DNA from: a bacterium D16-56
Lineage (GTDB): Bacteria; Bacillota; Clostridia; Lachnospirales; Lachnospiraceae
DNA length: 64,000 nucleotides
NCBI GenBank assembly: GCA_003611875.1
Contig: RAYY01000013.1
Span: forward strand, 1 to 64,000
Direction of reading: 5' to 3'
Part shown: piece by piece, positions 17,230 through 27,298 of the stretch
How the letters are laid out: every line of letters starts with the position of its first letter
Numbering within the stretch: position 1 is the first letter of the stretch
Notes under the pieces: generated by a model
Told to the model about the DNA's origin: nothing
Database searches by the model: none
The model's input: the letters and a program-made list of their open reading frames with translations, nothing else
Position numbers and translations under genes: made by a program

Positions 17230-18077
17230 CGGTTCCACTGGTCTGTATCCTCCGGCCGATTCCACCGATCATCCGGCCCCATTCCCTCGGAATAAAAGAC
17301 CACCGGATTGTTCCCCAGATCTGAGCTGTCCATATTGCGGATGGCTCCTGCCAGGTATCCCAGAGAAATCCCAAGGCTGATAATCGGATAAAGCGGAATA
17401 CCGATAGGAAGGAACGAAAATACTGCTTTCAGCAGCAAGGATGTGGTCCGGGTGTAAATTCCCAGCTTATACAGCTCCCCAAAGGTCAGCTTTGCCTTCA
17501 TACAGGATGCCACGATCATTCCGAACAATCCCACAAACAGCACACCAAAGAAAAAGTATGCCTCCATAAAAAGAAATATTACGATCATGACTACCACAAT
17601 CGTTATGGTCACAAAGGGACTGATGATATCAATCAGCTCTGACTTGGTGATCTCTATGTCCAGATCTGCAATGTCCAGCGTCTGCACCTGTCCTTTGTTC
17701 TTGATCACCACATTCCGGGAATCCAAAATCATTACCGAACTATATTTCCGCAGATTCTCCACAATCTTTTCCTGGGTCATTTCCTCGTTTCTTGTGTCCA
17801 CAAAAATATACGTATCGCCTTCTTCAAACTCAAACTGCTCCTCCATATCCAGACGTCCGTCTGCAATCTTAAAATCCGGCACCAGTTTTTTTGCTATATT
17901 CATAATGCCGCCGGTAGATATTTGGAACTGAACAAATGGCAGCATAATCGTCACAAGAAAATAAATCAACACCAACAGAAAGCCAAACAGAAAAGTCTTT
18001 CGCTTTTTATCCTTTAAAAACAGCCGATAGCTTTTCAGATCATAGACAGAATGGATCAATTCACTAAATACATTCAT
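17223..18077 (-). CDS. DUF1189 family membrane protein
   Basis: About 284 residues. One N-terminal membrane segment (TFLFGFLLVLIYFLVTIMLP) is followed by an extracytoplasmic domain (~50-150, with DTYIFVDTRNEEM and VMILDSRNVVI) and four or so C-terminal membrane segments. This is the layout of DUF1189 proteins, some of which are linked to maltodextrin uptake or envelope regulation. A GTG at 18107 with AGGA could extend the protein by ten residues. The family-like start MNVFSELIHSVYDL favours the ATG at 18077. Function unknown. Confidence 0.75.
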   Translation of the reverse strand: MNVFSELIHSVYDLKSYRLFLKDKKRKTFLFGFLLVLIYFLVTIMLPFVQFQISTGGIMNIAKKLVPDFKIADGRLDMEEQFEFEEGDTYIFVDTRNEEMTQEKIVENLRKYSSVMILDSRNVVIKNKGQVQTLDIADLDIEITKSELIDIISPFVTITIVVVMIVIFLFMEAYFFFGVLFVGLFGMIVASCMKAKLTFGELYKLGIYTRTTSLLLKAVFSFLPIGIPLYPIISLGISLGYLAGAIRNMDSSDLGNNPVVFYSEGMGPDDRWNRPEDTDQWNRP

Positions 18078-18138
18078 AATTACTGTGTTCCCTTCCTTTT
18101 TCTCCACAAAATATCCTGATGCAAATTCTCCTTAATTG

Positions 18139-18163
18139 AGAAAACCCGGCGCCGAAACGCCGG
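18139..18163 (-). terminator. Terminator after the 18226-18708 gene
   Basis: On the minus strand CCGGCG pairs with CGCCGG around TTTCGG, followed by GTTTTCTC. It separates that gene from the DUF1189 gene. Confidence 0.7.
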
Positions 18164-18225
18164 TACATTGTCTTCTTATTTCGTCGCGGTTTTTTATGTA
18201 TATACTCTGAATCCTTATAGATTCT

Positions 18226-18708
18226 TTATCCGTAAATAAGACCTGCAACAACCATAGCGATTCCAAACACAACCGCCCAGCAGGCGACCAGGATAACCAG
18301 GTCCAGCAGGACCCTTACCGGAATCGAAAAGCTTTCATTACAGGAAACAGAGGTAGTTGCCACAATTCCCACAACCGCTGCCAGCCAGCCCATAGCGCCG
18401 CCCAGTGCGGCCAGGGCAAGAAATCCTACAAAAAACACATATGCCCATTTGGGAAGCTTTGGCGCCGAGAAAGGCTTGCCGGTGGCACAATCCACCCCAT
18501 CCATCGCCAGCTTTGCCCCGCCGATCCAGGTATTCACATAATACTCTGCCTTTTTCGGACCCAGAGGAAGCTCATAAATCTTCCACATGCCGTCTTTTTT
18601 TGACATCAGGTTTTTCAGCTTATTCTTTTCTCCATTGACAACCAGGCTTCCGCCCCTTGCCTTAATCTCATACTGCCGTCCGTCCACCACCACATTCCAT
18701 GGTTTCAT
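18226..18708 (-). CDS. Small membrane protein of unknown function
   Basis: 160 residues. A soluble ~85-residue N-terminal beta-rich domain (WNVVVDGRQYEIKARGGSLV) is followed by two or three membrane segments (WAYVFFVGFLALAALGG, LLDLVILVACWAVVFGIAMV). Not recognised at family level. It lies downstream of serS with a 193-base gap and ends at a terminator, so it is probably its own unit. Confidence 0.6.
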   Translation of the reverse strand: MKPWNVVVDGRQYEIKARGGSLVVNGEKNKLKNLMSKKDGMWKIYELPLGPKKAEYYVNTWIGGAKLAMDGVDCATGKPFSAPKLPKWAYVFFVGFLALAALGGAMGWLAAVVGIVATTSVSCNESFSIPVRVLLDLVILVACWAVVFGIAMVVAGLIYG

Positions 18709-18901
18709 TTTTCAATCTCCCTTCCAACGATTTCCTTTAATATATCCGGTCATAGACATTTGTTGCCGGATCATATAAGATTCTACTCCTTTGTTCTTGT
18801 TTTGTCTATCATTTTTTTCCATTTGTCTCACTGCTATGCGTGTCATTTCAACACAGCCCTATCTCCTTCTGCATCTCGGGCCTATGCCATCCGGAAGCTT
18901 C

Positions 18902-20194
18902 TCATCCATTCTTCTTCGGCGTCATCACTTCCATCCCGCCCATATACATCCGAAGCGCCTTGGGAATCCGGACTGTTCCGTCTGCCTGCAGGTTGTTCTC
19001 CAAAAATGCAATCAGCATCCGCGGCGGCGCCACCACCGTATTGTTCAGGGTATGGGCAAAGTACTTTCCGTTCTCCCCGTCAACCCGGATCTTTAAGCGG
19101 CGGGCCTGGGCATCTCCCAAATTAGAACAGGAACCCACCTCAAAATACTTCTTCTGACGGGGCGACCATGCCTCCACATCACAAGATTTCACCTTCAGAT
19201 CCGCCAAATCCCCGGAGCAGCACTCCAGCGTCCTCACCGGAATATCCAGGGAACGGAACAGATCCACCGTATTCTGCCACAATTTATCATACCACATGGG
19301 AGATTCCTCCGGCTTACACACCACGATCATCTCCTGCTTTTCAAACTGATGGATCCGGTATACCCCCCGCTCCTCAATGCCGTGGGCTCCCTTCTCCTTC
19401 CGGAAGCAGGGAGAATAGCTGGTCATAGTCTTGGGAAGCTGGTCCTCCGGCGTGATGGTATCAATAAATTTGCCGATCATGGAATGCTCGCTGGTTCCGA
19501 TCAGATACAGATCCTCCCCCTCGATCTTATACATCATGGCATCCATCTCTGCAAAGGACATGACCCCAGTCACCACCTTGCTGCGGATCATAAAAGGCGG
19601 TACGCAATAGGTAAAGCCCCGGTCAATCATAAAATCCCTGGCATAAGAAATCACTGCAGAATGAAGCCTGGCAATATCCCCCATCAGGTAATAGAATCCA
19701 TTGCCTGCCACCTCTCCTGCCGCGTCCAGATCAATCCCGTCAAAGCTTTTCATAATATCCGTATGATAGGGAATCTCAAAATCCGGCACCGCCGGATCCC
19801 CGAATTTCTGGATCTCCACATTTTCGCTGTCATCCTTCCCGATAGGTACGCTGGGGTCAATGATATTGGGAATGGTCATCATGATCTTTAACACCTTGGC
19901 TTCCAGCTCGGCTTCCATGGCCTCCAGCTCAGCCAGACGCTTGGCATTGGCCGTCACCTGGGCCTTGATGGCCTCTGCCTCCTCCTTCTTCCCCTGCCCC
20001 ATCAGCTGCCCGATCTGCTTGGACAGCTTATTGCGCATGGCGCGCAGGTTATCTCCCTCTGCCTTGGCCGCACGATTCTTTGCATCCAGCTCAATTACCT
20101 GGTCCACCAGCGGCAGCTTATCAAACTGAAATTTATTCTCAATATTCTTCTTCACAATCTCCGGGTTCTCCCGCACAAACCTCAAATCTAGCAT
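18902..20194 (-). CDS. serS: Serine--tRNA ligase
   Basis: 430 residues, a class II aminoacyl-tRNA synthetase. The N-terminal long coiled-coil arm that grips tRNA-Ser spans ~30-100 (ELDAKNRAAKAEGDNLRAMR). Catalytic motif 2 (SPCFRKEKGAHG) is near residue 257 and motif 3 (RMLIAFLENNLQ) near 398. The frame extends upstream, but AGGAGG five bases before the ATG at 20194 and the conserved MLDLRFVRENPE set the start. I looked for a T-box in the leader and found none. Confidence 0.95.
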   Translation of the reverse strand: MLDLRFVRENPEIVKKNIENKFQFDKLPLVDQVIELDAKNRAAKAEGDNLRAMRNKLSKQIGQLMGQGKKEEAEAIKAQVTANAKRLAELEAMEAELEAKVLKIMMTIPNIIDPSVPIGKDDSENVEIQKFGDPAVPDFEIPYHTDIMKSFDGIDLDAAGEVAGNGFYYLMGDIARLHSAVISYARDFMIDRGFTYCVPPFMIRSKVVTGVMSFAEMDAMMYKIEGEDLYLIGTSEHSMIGKFIDTITPEDQLPKTMTSYSPCFRKEKGAHGIEERGVYRIHQFEKQEMIVVCKPEESPMWYDKLWQNTVDLFRSLDIPVRTLECCSGDLADLKVKSCDVEAWSPRQKKYFEVGSCSNLGDAQARRLKIRVDGENGKYFAHTLNNTVVAPPRMLIAFLENNLQADGTVRIPKALRMYMGGMEVMTPKKNG

Positions 20195-20404
20195 AATCTC
20201 CTCCTGTATTAATACCCGTGAGCCAGATAATCTGCCGGCATATTCCCGATCCTTCAAGGCGGGCTGCATTCATTCGGCAAATAAGTATCCTTCCCGGGTA
20301 TATTCTATTAAGTAAATGTTTCTCTATAATTTCCAAATTATACTACATTTCCCTTCAAAATAAAAGTCCCAATCAAAAACATCAATTATTTCATGATTTT
20401 TCTA

Positions 20405-20432
20405 GTGACATTTCCCTATTTTATGGTATAAT
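20405..20432 (+). promoter_or_regulatory. Promoter of trkA-trkH
   Basis: GTGACA (20405-20410), 16-base spacer, perfect TATAAT (20427-20432). It is divergent from serS. The leader of about 80 bases contains the hairpin at 20458-20494. Confidence 0.65.
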
Positions 20433-20457
20433 TTCGACAGAGATTACATCACAATTC

Positions 20458-20494
20458 ACAGCCGCTCTCTCCTATGCCGGATCTGAGCGGCTGT
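20458..20494 (+). promoter_or_regulatory. Perfect 10-bp hairpin in the trkA leader
   Basis: ACAGCCGCTC (20458-20467) pairs with GAGCGGCTGT (20485-20494) around a 17-base loop, 26 bases before the trkA start, followed by CAAAAACC rather than a T-run. It is too short for the known ydaO c-di-AMP riboswitch. Role unknown. Confidence 0.55.
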
Positions 20495-20520
20495 CAAAAA
20501 CCTCTAGGATTGGAGAAACT

Positions 20521-21879
20521 ATGAAAATTATCATCATAGGCTGCGGCAAGGTCGGCTTTGCCCTGGCCGAAGGCTTAACCCAGGAAAATCACGATGTCAC
20601 CATCATTGATTCCTCCGCCGAACGCCTGCAGGACGCCACGGAGGAATTGGACGCCATGTCCATCGTCGGCAACGGCTCCAGCATCAATACCCTTTTAGAG
20701 GCCGGCGCCGCTGACACGGATATCATCATTGCTGTCACCGGTTCCGACGAGCTGAACCTGCTGTGCTGCCTGATTGCAAAAAAACAGTGGGACTGCCACA
20801 CCATTGCCCGTGTCCGCAACCCCATCTACAATAAAGAAATTGACCTGATTAAAGAAAGCCTCGGCATTTCCATGATCATCAACCCGGAGCTGGCTGCCTC
20901 TGCAGAGATCGCAAGGCTGCTGCGTTTCCCCTCTGCCATTAAGATCGACACCTTTGCCAAGGGACGGGTGGAGCTTTTAAAATTCCGCATAAAGCCGGAA
21001 TTTCACCTGGATCAGATTTCCATTGCAGAGCTTCCCCGCAAGGTCAAATGTGATATACTGGTGGCCGGCATCGAACGAGGTGAGGATGCCCACATCCCCA
21101 ACGGAAACTTTGTGCTGCAGAACGGAGACCTGCTCTCCATCATCGCCTCCCCCAAAAATGCCGCGGCATTTTTCCACAACATCGGACTGAAAACCAACCA
21201 GGTGAAAAACTGTATGATCATAGGCGGCGGCACCATTGCCGTATACCTGGCCAGGCAGCTTTTGGAGATGAAGATCCGGGTTGTAATTATTGACAAGAAC
21301 CCGAAACGATGCCAGGAGCTAAGCGAATATTTGCCGGAGGCTGTGATTATCTGCGGGGACGGCACCAACCGGAAGCTTCTTTTGGAGGAGAACTTAGAGG
21401 GCGTGGAGGCTTTTGTGGCCCTGACCAATATGGATGAGGAGAATATTATGCTCTCCTTGTTTGCCCGCGGCCACTCCCAGTCCAAGCTGATCACCAAGGT
21501 AAACCGGATGTCCTTTGACAACATCTTAGACCAGTTGGATTTAGGCAGCATCATTTATCCCAAATACATTACGGCAGACTACATTCTCCGCTACATCCGG
21601 GCCATGCAAAATTCCATTGGCAGCAATGTGGAAACCCTGTGCCATATTCTTGACGGCAAGGCAGAGGCCCTGGAATTCTGTATTCTGGAAAATTCTCCGG
21701 TGGTGGGCATTTCCTTAAAGGATCTGCAGTTAAAAAGCAACCTGCTTTTAGGATGTATCCACCGGAAAGGCAAGGTTCTGATCCCCCGAGGCAACGACAC
21801 CATCCAGGTAGGCGACACGGTGATCGTAGTCACCACCCAAAAAGGACTGGACGACATTCAGGACATTCTGAAAAAGTAG
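20521..21879 (+). CDS. trkA: Trk potassium uptake regulatory subunit TrkA
   Basis: 452 residues, the cytosolic gating ring of a Trk/Ktr potassium transporter. Two repeats each contain an RCK-N Rossmann domain, with nucleotide motifs IIGCGKVGFALAEG at residue 4 and MIIGGGTIAVYLARQ near 233, and an RCK-C domain. The C-terminal one ends LIPRGNDTIQVGDTVIVVTT. The two-repeat form matches TrkA rather than single-repeat KtrA. The start at 20521 follows TTGGAGA. trkH begins 11 bases after the stop. Confidence 0.93.
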   Translation: MKIIIIGCGKVGFALAEGLTQENHDVTIIDSSAERLQDATEELDAMSIVGNGSSINTLLEAGAADTDIIIAVTGSDELNLLCCLIAKKQWDCHTIARVRNPIYNKEIDLIKESLGISMIINPELAASAEIARLLRFPSAIKIDTFAKGRVELLKFRIKPEFHLDQISIAELPRKVKCDILVAGIERGEDAHIPNGNFVLQNGDLLSIIASPKNAAAFFHNIGLKTNQVKNCMIIGGGTIAVYLARQLLEMKIRVVIIDKNPKRCQELSEYLPEAVIICGDGTNRKLLLEENLEGVEAFVALTNMDEENIMLSLFARGHSQSKLITKVNRMSFDNILDQLDLGSIIYPKYITADYILRYIRAMQNSIGSNVETLCHILDGKAEALEFCILENSPVVGISLKDLQLKSNLLLGCIHRKGKVLIPRGNDTIQVGDTVIVVTTQKGLDDIQDILKK

Positions 21880-21890
21880 AGGATTAAGCC

Positions 21891-23330
21891 ATGAACTATC
21901 GAATCATCATATACATAATCGGATGGGTCTTAAAGATCGAAGCGGCATTTATGCTGCTTCCCATTGCAGCCGGCATCCTGTACCGTGAGTCTGCCCTGCG
22001 GGCATTTGTGACTGCTGGAGCTCTCTGCCTGGCAGCTGGCGTCCTATTGACCTTCCGGAAGCCAAAACGCCAATATTTCTATGTAAAAGAAGGCTATGTG
22101 ACGGTTGCCTTAAGCTGGATCACCTTAAGTATTATGGGCGCCCTGCCTTTTTTGTTCTGCGGCGCCATCCAGAACCCTGTGGATGCTCTTTTTGAAACCG
22201 TGTCCGGCTTTACCACCACCGGAGCCAGCATCCTGCCTTCCGTAGAAAATCTGCCCAAATGTGTTCTGCTCTGGCGCAGCTTTACCCACTGGATCGGCGG
22301 CATGGGAGTGCTGGTATTCCTGCTGTCCCTTCTCAAGCTGGCTGGCGGCTCCCATATGAACCTGATGAAGGCAGAAAGCCCCGGACCCTCCGTGAGCAAG
22401 CTTCTTCCCAAGGTTCATTCCACTGCAAAGATTCTCTATGGCATTTATATTGCCATCACCATTACGGAATTTCTGGTCCTGCTAATCAGCGGCATGACCG
22501 TGTTTGACGCCCTGACCACTGCCTTCGGCACAGCAGGAACCGGGGGCTTTGGAATCAAAAATGACAGTATTGCAAGCTACTCTCCTCTTATCCAGATTGA
22601 AGTGACCATCTTTATGATCCTGTTTGGCGTAAACTTCAACTTTTACTTTCTGCTGCTTCTGCGCAAATGGAAGCAGGCATTTTCCAATGAGGAGGTATGC
22701 TGGTACTTTATCATTATTTTTGCGGCAATCCTTTTGATCGGCTGGGATATTCGGGGGCTTTACGGAGATTTGGGCACAGCCCTGCGCCATTCTGCATTCC
22801 AGGTAGGCTCCATTATCACCACCACCGGATTTGCCACCACGGATTTTAACCTGTGGCCGGAGATCTCCCGCACCATCCTGGTTCTGTTAATGTTTGTGGG
22901 CGCATGTGCAGGCAGCACAGGAGGCGGCATTAAGGTTTCCCGTTTTATCATCCTGATCAAATCATCCGGAAAAGAATTAAGCCAGTATATTCACCCGCGG
23001 CAGGTAAAAAAGATCCATATGGACGGCAAGTCCATTGACCTTGAGATCGTCCGCAACATCAATGTGTTTATGATCATATACATCCTGATCTTTTCCTTTT
23101 CCGTGCTGGCCCTGGCTTTTGAGGGTACGGATCTGATCACTAACTTTACCGCTGTTGCCGCCACCTTCAACAACATCGGCCCCGGCTTAGAGCTGGTAGG
23201 CCCCTCGGCCAACTTTGGACTGTTCTCCAACCCGGCCAAGATCATCCTGATCTTTGATATGCTTGCCGGAAGACTGGAGATCTTCCCGCTGCTTCTTTTG
23301 TTTGTGCGGGATACCTGGCGGAAATTTTAG
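21891..23330 (+). CDS. trkH: Trk potassium channel subunit TrkH
   Basis: 479 residues, an integral membrane K+ translocating subunit. It has about ten membrane segments and four pore loops bearing the filter glycines: TTGASILPS (~residue 104), GTAGTGGFGI (~215), TTTGFATTDF (~309), NNIGPGLELVG (~427). Co-transcribed with trkA. The pair imports K+ and serves osmotic balance. Confidence 0.93.
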   Translation: MNYRIIIYIIGWVLKIEAAFMLLPIAAGILYRESALRAFVTAGALCLAAGVLLTFRKPKRQYFYVKEGYVTVALSWITLSIMGALPFLFCGAIQNPVDALFETVSGFTTTGASILPSVENLPKCVLLWRSFTHWIGGMGVLVFLLSLLKLAGGSHMNLMKAESPGPSVSKLLPKVHSTAKILYGIYIAITITEFLVLLISGMTVFDALTTAFGTAGTGGFGIKNDSIASYSPLIQIEVTIFMILFGVNFNFYFLLLLRKWKQAFSNEEVCWYFIIIFAAILLIGWDIRGLYGDLGTALRHSAFQVGSIITTTGFATTDFNLWPEISRTILVLLMFVGACAGSTGGGIKVSRFIILIKSSGKELSQYIHPRQVKKIHMDGKSIDLEIVRNINVFMIIYILIFSFSVLALAFEGTDLITNFTAVAATFNNIGPGLELVGPSANFGLFSNPAKIILIFDMLAGRLEIFPLLLLFVRDTWRKF

Positions 23331-23387
23331 CAATACAATATTGCCGCTTTCACTCATGTTCCTGTTTGCCCCAATCCTGTTTGCCGC

Positions 23388-23430
23388 AAAAAGGGAGTAC
23401 GGACTGATCCGTACTCCCTTTCCTTTTATT
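23388..23430. terminator. Bidirectional terminator between trkH and the lacI gene
   Basis: AAAGGGAGTACGG (23390-23402) pairs perfectly with CCGTACTCCCTTT (23409-23421) around ACTGAT. CCTTTTATT follows on plus, five T on minus. It serves both convergent genes. Confidence 0.9.
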
Positions 23431-23466
23431 CCCTTAGGAACGGTCCCTTATCCGTCCCGTCCGATT

Positions 23467-24456
23467 CTATGCCGTCTCCCGCACGATCAGCTCTGTATCC
23501 AATACAATGGATTTTACCTCTGTCAGAGGATTATCAATAATCTCCAGAAGCATTTCACAGGCTGTATACCCCATCTGCTGCCTGGGCTGGCTGACAGTTG
23601 TGATTGCCGGGCTTGTCATGGTAGACAATTCAATATTGTCAAATCCCACCACCATAATATCCTCCGGCACCCGGAACCCATATTTTTTCACTGCCTTGAC
23701 TGCTGCTGCAGCAAACACATCAGAAATCGCAAAAAATGCATCCGGGCGAAATTCCGATTTCAGCAGCCTGCTGACCGCAGCATAAGCCATCTCGTAGCTG
23801 ATCTCCGGCAGCTGCAGGATCCACTGTCTGGGGATGGTAATCTCCGCATTTTTCAGGGCATACAGAAAGCCCTCCTGACGATGAACCGCATAATTGAACA
23901 TCCCCGGCCCGTTGATCATGGCAATCCTGCTTCTGCCATTGGACAAAAGATACTGGGTGGCAGATTCCGCTGCCTTAAAATCATCAATGCTCACATAAGG
24001 AACATTGGCATGTTCATTGTACTCACAGCACTGGACCACCGGCGTGAGAGCGCTGATTTTCTGAAGTGATTCCTCCAAAACCTTGTTAAGCAGAATCACC
24101 CCGGCCGCATCCACCTGCACGATCAGCTCGCAAAAATCCTGAATGGTTCCCCGGGACAGAGGAGACTCATGAAGAAGCAAATAATATCCGTGAGCCTTTG
24201 CAGATATTCTGGCCCCCTTGATCACATCCAGATAAAAAACATTATCCACGCCGGGAATGTTGAGAAGAATGATCGGCTTTTTGGTCTGCCCCTTTTGCTC
24301 CCTTCGACCGAGCCGGCGCCCCAGCTCCTTCATGGCATCCTCCACACATTGAATCGTTTCCTCCTTTACCAGCTCCCGATGGTTAAGGACCCGTGATACT
24401 GTGGCCGGAGAAACTCCTGCCTGTTTTGCTATGGATGCAACCGTAATTTTTTTCAT
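23467..24456 (-). CDS. LacI-family transcriptional regulator
   Basis: 329 residues. The N-terminal LacI helix-turn-helix and hinge helix (ITVASIAKQAGVSPATVSRV, then LNHRELVKEET) is followed by a periplasmic-binding-protein-like effector domain ending QPRQQMGYTACEMLLE. The ATG at 24456 is the family start; the frame extends 11 codons further. It is the last gene of the sugar ABC operon, in the same direction, and probably represses it in the absence of the sugar. I could not find a convincing operator palindrome near the operon promoter. Confidence 0.88.
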   Translation of the reverse strand: MKKITVASIAKQAGVSPATVSRVLNHRELVKEETIQCVEDAMKELGRRLGRREQKGQTKKPIILLNIPGVDNVFYLDVIKGARISAKAHGYYLLLHESPLSRGTIQDFCELIVQVDAAGVILLNKVLEESLQKISALTPVVQCCEYNEHANVPYVSIDDFKAAESATQYLLSNGRSRIAMINGPGMFNYAVHRQEGFLYALKNAEITIPRQWILQLPEISYEMAYAAVSRLLKSEFRPDAFFAISDVFAAAAVKAVKKYGFRVPEDIMVVGFDNIELSTMTSPAITTVSQPRQQMGYTACEMLLEIIDNPLTEVKSIVLDTELIVRETA

Positions 24457-24576
24457 CTTGCTTATTCCCCTGATTCCGTACTTGTTCACCCATAACTATA
24501 AAGCTTTTTTTCTGACTTTGCAACTTCTAATTGACTTTCCAGCCCCTTCGGGAAACCGCCTGGCCCCGGATTCCCA

Positions 24577-25605
24577 TCACTTCTTCTGCAGTTTTTCCCG
24601 AATCCGCGGCCCTGCAATCTGAACCATGATCACAATCAGAAGAATAATTCCCTTAATGGCGTTATTAATCAGGGAATCCATCTTCAGGCTGACAATGATC
24701 TTGTCAATCACCGTATAGGACATGGCTCCGAACAAAATTCCCAGACATTTTCCCTTTCCCCCGGACATGCTGATGCCTCCCAGCACCACGGCTGCAATCG
24801 CATACATCTCGTAGCTGTTTCCCGTGGTAGCCGGATCCGCAGAAGCATTCATGGCGATCCACAGAAATGCCCCCAGCCCCACCAAGGCGCCGGCAATGGT
24901 AAACACGGATATCTTCATGGCCGACACGTTGATTCCTGCCATACGTGCCCCCTTAGGATTGCTCCCCACTGCATATACCTTTTTCCCATATTTTGTGCTG
25001 GTGGTAAGGTATACGAAAAGAGCGGTCATCCCAATCAGAATCACTCCCACAATGGGAATCATAAGCACCTTCCCGTTTCCGAAATTGTAGAATGCCTGAT
25101 AAGCCGACTGATCGTTTGCCATCTTATATACAGAGCTTCCTCCGCCGATGAAGGGTTTGTCAATATGCTGACAAATGTACTGTGCAAAAGACCGGAAGAT
25201 CAGCATGGTGGCCAGAGTCACAATAAATGCCGGCATTTCCACATACCCCACCATAAATCCGTTAACCAGTCCGCACAGTGCGCCGAACAAAACGGCAAAC
25301 AGCAAAGTAAGCAGAATACTGTCTGTCATATTAAAAACGATCACAGACAATCCGCCGTCCAGAGCCAGCATGGAGCCCACTGAAAGATCAATCTCCCCGG
25401 TCAGGCAGATGACTCCCATGCCCAGTCCGATAATACCGATCACAGCAGAATGCCTCAGCACGTTCATCACCCCGTTCATGGTAAGTCCGCTGCTGGTTAT
25501 GGCATATACAATAAAAATTGCGATAAATACCACCACATAGCTGTTGGCTCCGCAGAATTTCAGAATCGGATTTTCCGACGATTTTTTCCCGGATTTTATA
25601 TTCAT
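24577..25605 (-). CDS. Sugar ABC transporter permease (RbsC type)
   Basis: 342 residues with eight to ten membrane segments, including the family signature GEIDLSVGSMLALDGG near residue 71 that contacts the ATPase. AAGGAG seven bases before the ATG at 25605 sets the start within a longer frame. Forms the transmembrane homodimer of the CUT2-type importer with the ATPase and binding protein upstream. Confidence 0.9.
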   Translation of the reverse strand: MNIKSGKKSSENPILKFCGANSYVVVFIAIFIVYAITSSGLTMNGVMNVLRHSAVIGIIGLGMGVICLTGEIDLSVGSMLALDGGLSVIVFNMTDSILLTLLFAVLFGALCGLVNGFMVGYVEMPAFIVTLATMLIFRSFAQYICQHIDKPFIGGGSSVYKMANDQSAYQAFYNFGNGKVLMIPIVGVILIGMTALFVYLTTSTKYGKKVYAVGSNPKGARMAGINVSAMKISVFTIAGALVGLGAFLWIAMNASADPATTGNSYEMYAIAAVVLGGISMSGGKGKCLGILFGAMSYTVIDKIIVSLKMDSLINNAIKGIILLIVIMVQIAGPRIREKLQKK

Positions 25606-25759
25606 ATTTGTTCTCCTTTTCCATGACTGCCCGATTTTCATGCAGCCGTTTCGCCACAGGGCATTTTTTATCCGCAGCCTCCCCAAGAAGAAGCTGTCCG
25701 GCCATGACGATGCTGCCCTGCATCCGGCTTTGCATAAGCCGTACCTGTACCGGCCCCCC

Positions 25760-27265
25760 CTAAACCGCTACAGTGGCTGCATCCCCCGCTGCATTTGTTG
25801 AATAAAGCATAACGGTTACTTCATCGATCTCATCATGCTCCAGTATTTTTACAATATTGCCATTATAGAAAACCGCACAGGTGTCAGCCACCTTCTGGAT
25901 CTCCGGAATTTCCAGGGTATTGATCAATATGGTTTTCCCTGTCTTTGCCAGCTCCAAAATCAGCCTGTAGATCTCCGCCTTTGCCCCTACGTCAATCCCC
26001 TGGGTAGGATTGTCCAGCAAAAGGATTTCCGCATCCGTATTAAGCCATCTGGCCAAAAATACCTTCTGCTGGTTTCCTCCGCTCAGGGACGTGATCCGGT
26101 CACTGCTGCCGTTTGCCTTGATGCTCAGCATTTTTCTGTATTTTTCAAAGCGTTCCTTTTCCTTTTTCACGGAAATAACCGGCTTTAATGCAGAAAGGGT
26201 GTGCTCTGACAGATACATGTTCTCCAGCAGATCCATATCCGGTATAACGGAATTTTCCTTGCGGTTTGCAGCCAGCATGGCCACCTTAGACTTCATGGCC
26301 AAATGAATCCGGTTATTGGCAACCTTACGTCCCATGACCTTCATCTGTCCTCCGTATACCGGGATAGACCCGAATATGCCCTGCATCAGTTCGCTGCTTC
26401 CTGAGCCCTGAAGGCCGGTAAAGCCTACAATGCTTCCCTTTTTCACGGACAAGCTCACATTCTGAAATCCCTCTCCGGTAAAATTCTCCAGCTCCAGCAC
26501 CGTATCCGTTAGCTCTCTTTTTTCATAAACCGACTGCTCCGTATATTTTTCACCTACCATCATTCCGGTAATCTCTATGGGCGAGGTGTCCCGAATCAGC
26601 CCGGTTCCTACAAATTCCCCGTTTCTGAACACCGTATACCGGTCAGACAGTTCAAAGATTTCCGGCATTTTATGAGAGATAAAGACAAATGCGGTTCCAT
26701 TCTTTTTTAAGTTCCGGATGATTCCAAATAAATGGGCCACCTCATCATTGTTCAGGGAGGTGGTAGGCTCATCCAGAATCAAAAGCTTTGCCTGAAAAAA
26801 TAATGCTTTAGATATCTCCAAAAGCTGCTTCTGGCTGGTTTTCAGATTCTCAACCCTTTCCTCCGGGTCGATCTTTGCCCCCAGCTCGTCAAACAGCTTT
26901 TTCACCTCCGTGATCATTCTTTTTTTGTCCAAATATCCCAGACCCTTGGTATATTCCTTCATCAAAAAAATATTTTCATATACCCGCAGGTCATTAAACA
27001 GGTTCAGCTCCTGATGGACAAATGCAATTCCCAGCTCCTCAGACTGGCGGATGGTAATACTCTCCAGATTTTTCCCGTCAAATACAATCCTTCCCTGATC
27101 CTTTGGCAGCACTCCGGTTAAAATATTCATTAAGGTTGACTTTCCGGCTCCGTTTTCTCCCAGCAGTGCATGGACCTCCCCCTTTTCCAGTGTAAGATTT
27201 ACATTTTTTAATACCGGAACTCCGTAAAAGGATTTACAGATCCCTTCCATTGACAGCAGACTCAT
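25760..27265 (-). CDS. Sugar ABC transporter ATP-binding protein (RbsA type)
   Basis: 501 residues, two fused ATPase domains as in RbsA/MglA. The first has an intact Walker A (LLGENGAGKSTLMN, ~36) and Walker B (LLILDEPTTSLN, ~160). The second has the usual degenerate Walker A (GLQGSGSSEL, ~287) and signature LSGGNQQKVFLARWL (~398). Start at 27265 after GGAAGGG; the frame is open 19 codons further. Powers uptake with the downstream permease. Confidence 0.9.
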   Translation of the reverse strand: MSLLSMEGICKSFYGVPVLKNVNLTLEKGEVHALLGENGAGKSTLMNILTGVLPKDQGRIVFDGKNLESITIRQSEELGIAFVHQELNLFNDLRVYENIFLMKEYTKGLGYLDKKRMITEVKKLFDELGAKIDPEERVENLKTSQKQLLEISKALFFQAKLLILDEPTTSLNNDEVAHLFGIIRNLKKNGTAFVFISHKMPEIFELSDRYTVFRNGEFVGTGLIRDTSPIEITGMMVGEKYTEQSVYEKRELTDTVLELENFTGEGFQNVSLSVKKGSIVGFTGLQGSGSSELMQGIFGSIPVYGGQMKVMGRKVANNRIHLAMKSKVAMLAANRKENSVIPDMDLLENMYLSEHTLSALKPVISVKKEKERFEKYRKMLSIKANGSSDRITSLSGGNQQKVFLARWLNTDAEILLLDNPTQGIDVGAKAEIYRLILELAKTGKTILINTLEIPEIQKVADTCAVFYNGNIVKILEHDEIDEVTVMLYSTNAAGDAATVAV

Positions 27266-27298
27266 ACTCGTCCCTTCCTTCCTCTGCATAAGAATTTC

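Noticed and set aside
20195-20400. Possible T-box ahead of serS
   Set aside because: No TGGNACCGCG-like sequence or terminator pair found in the leader.
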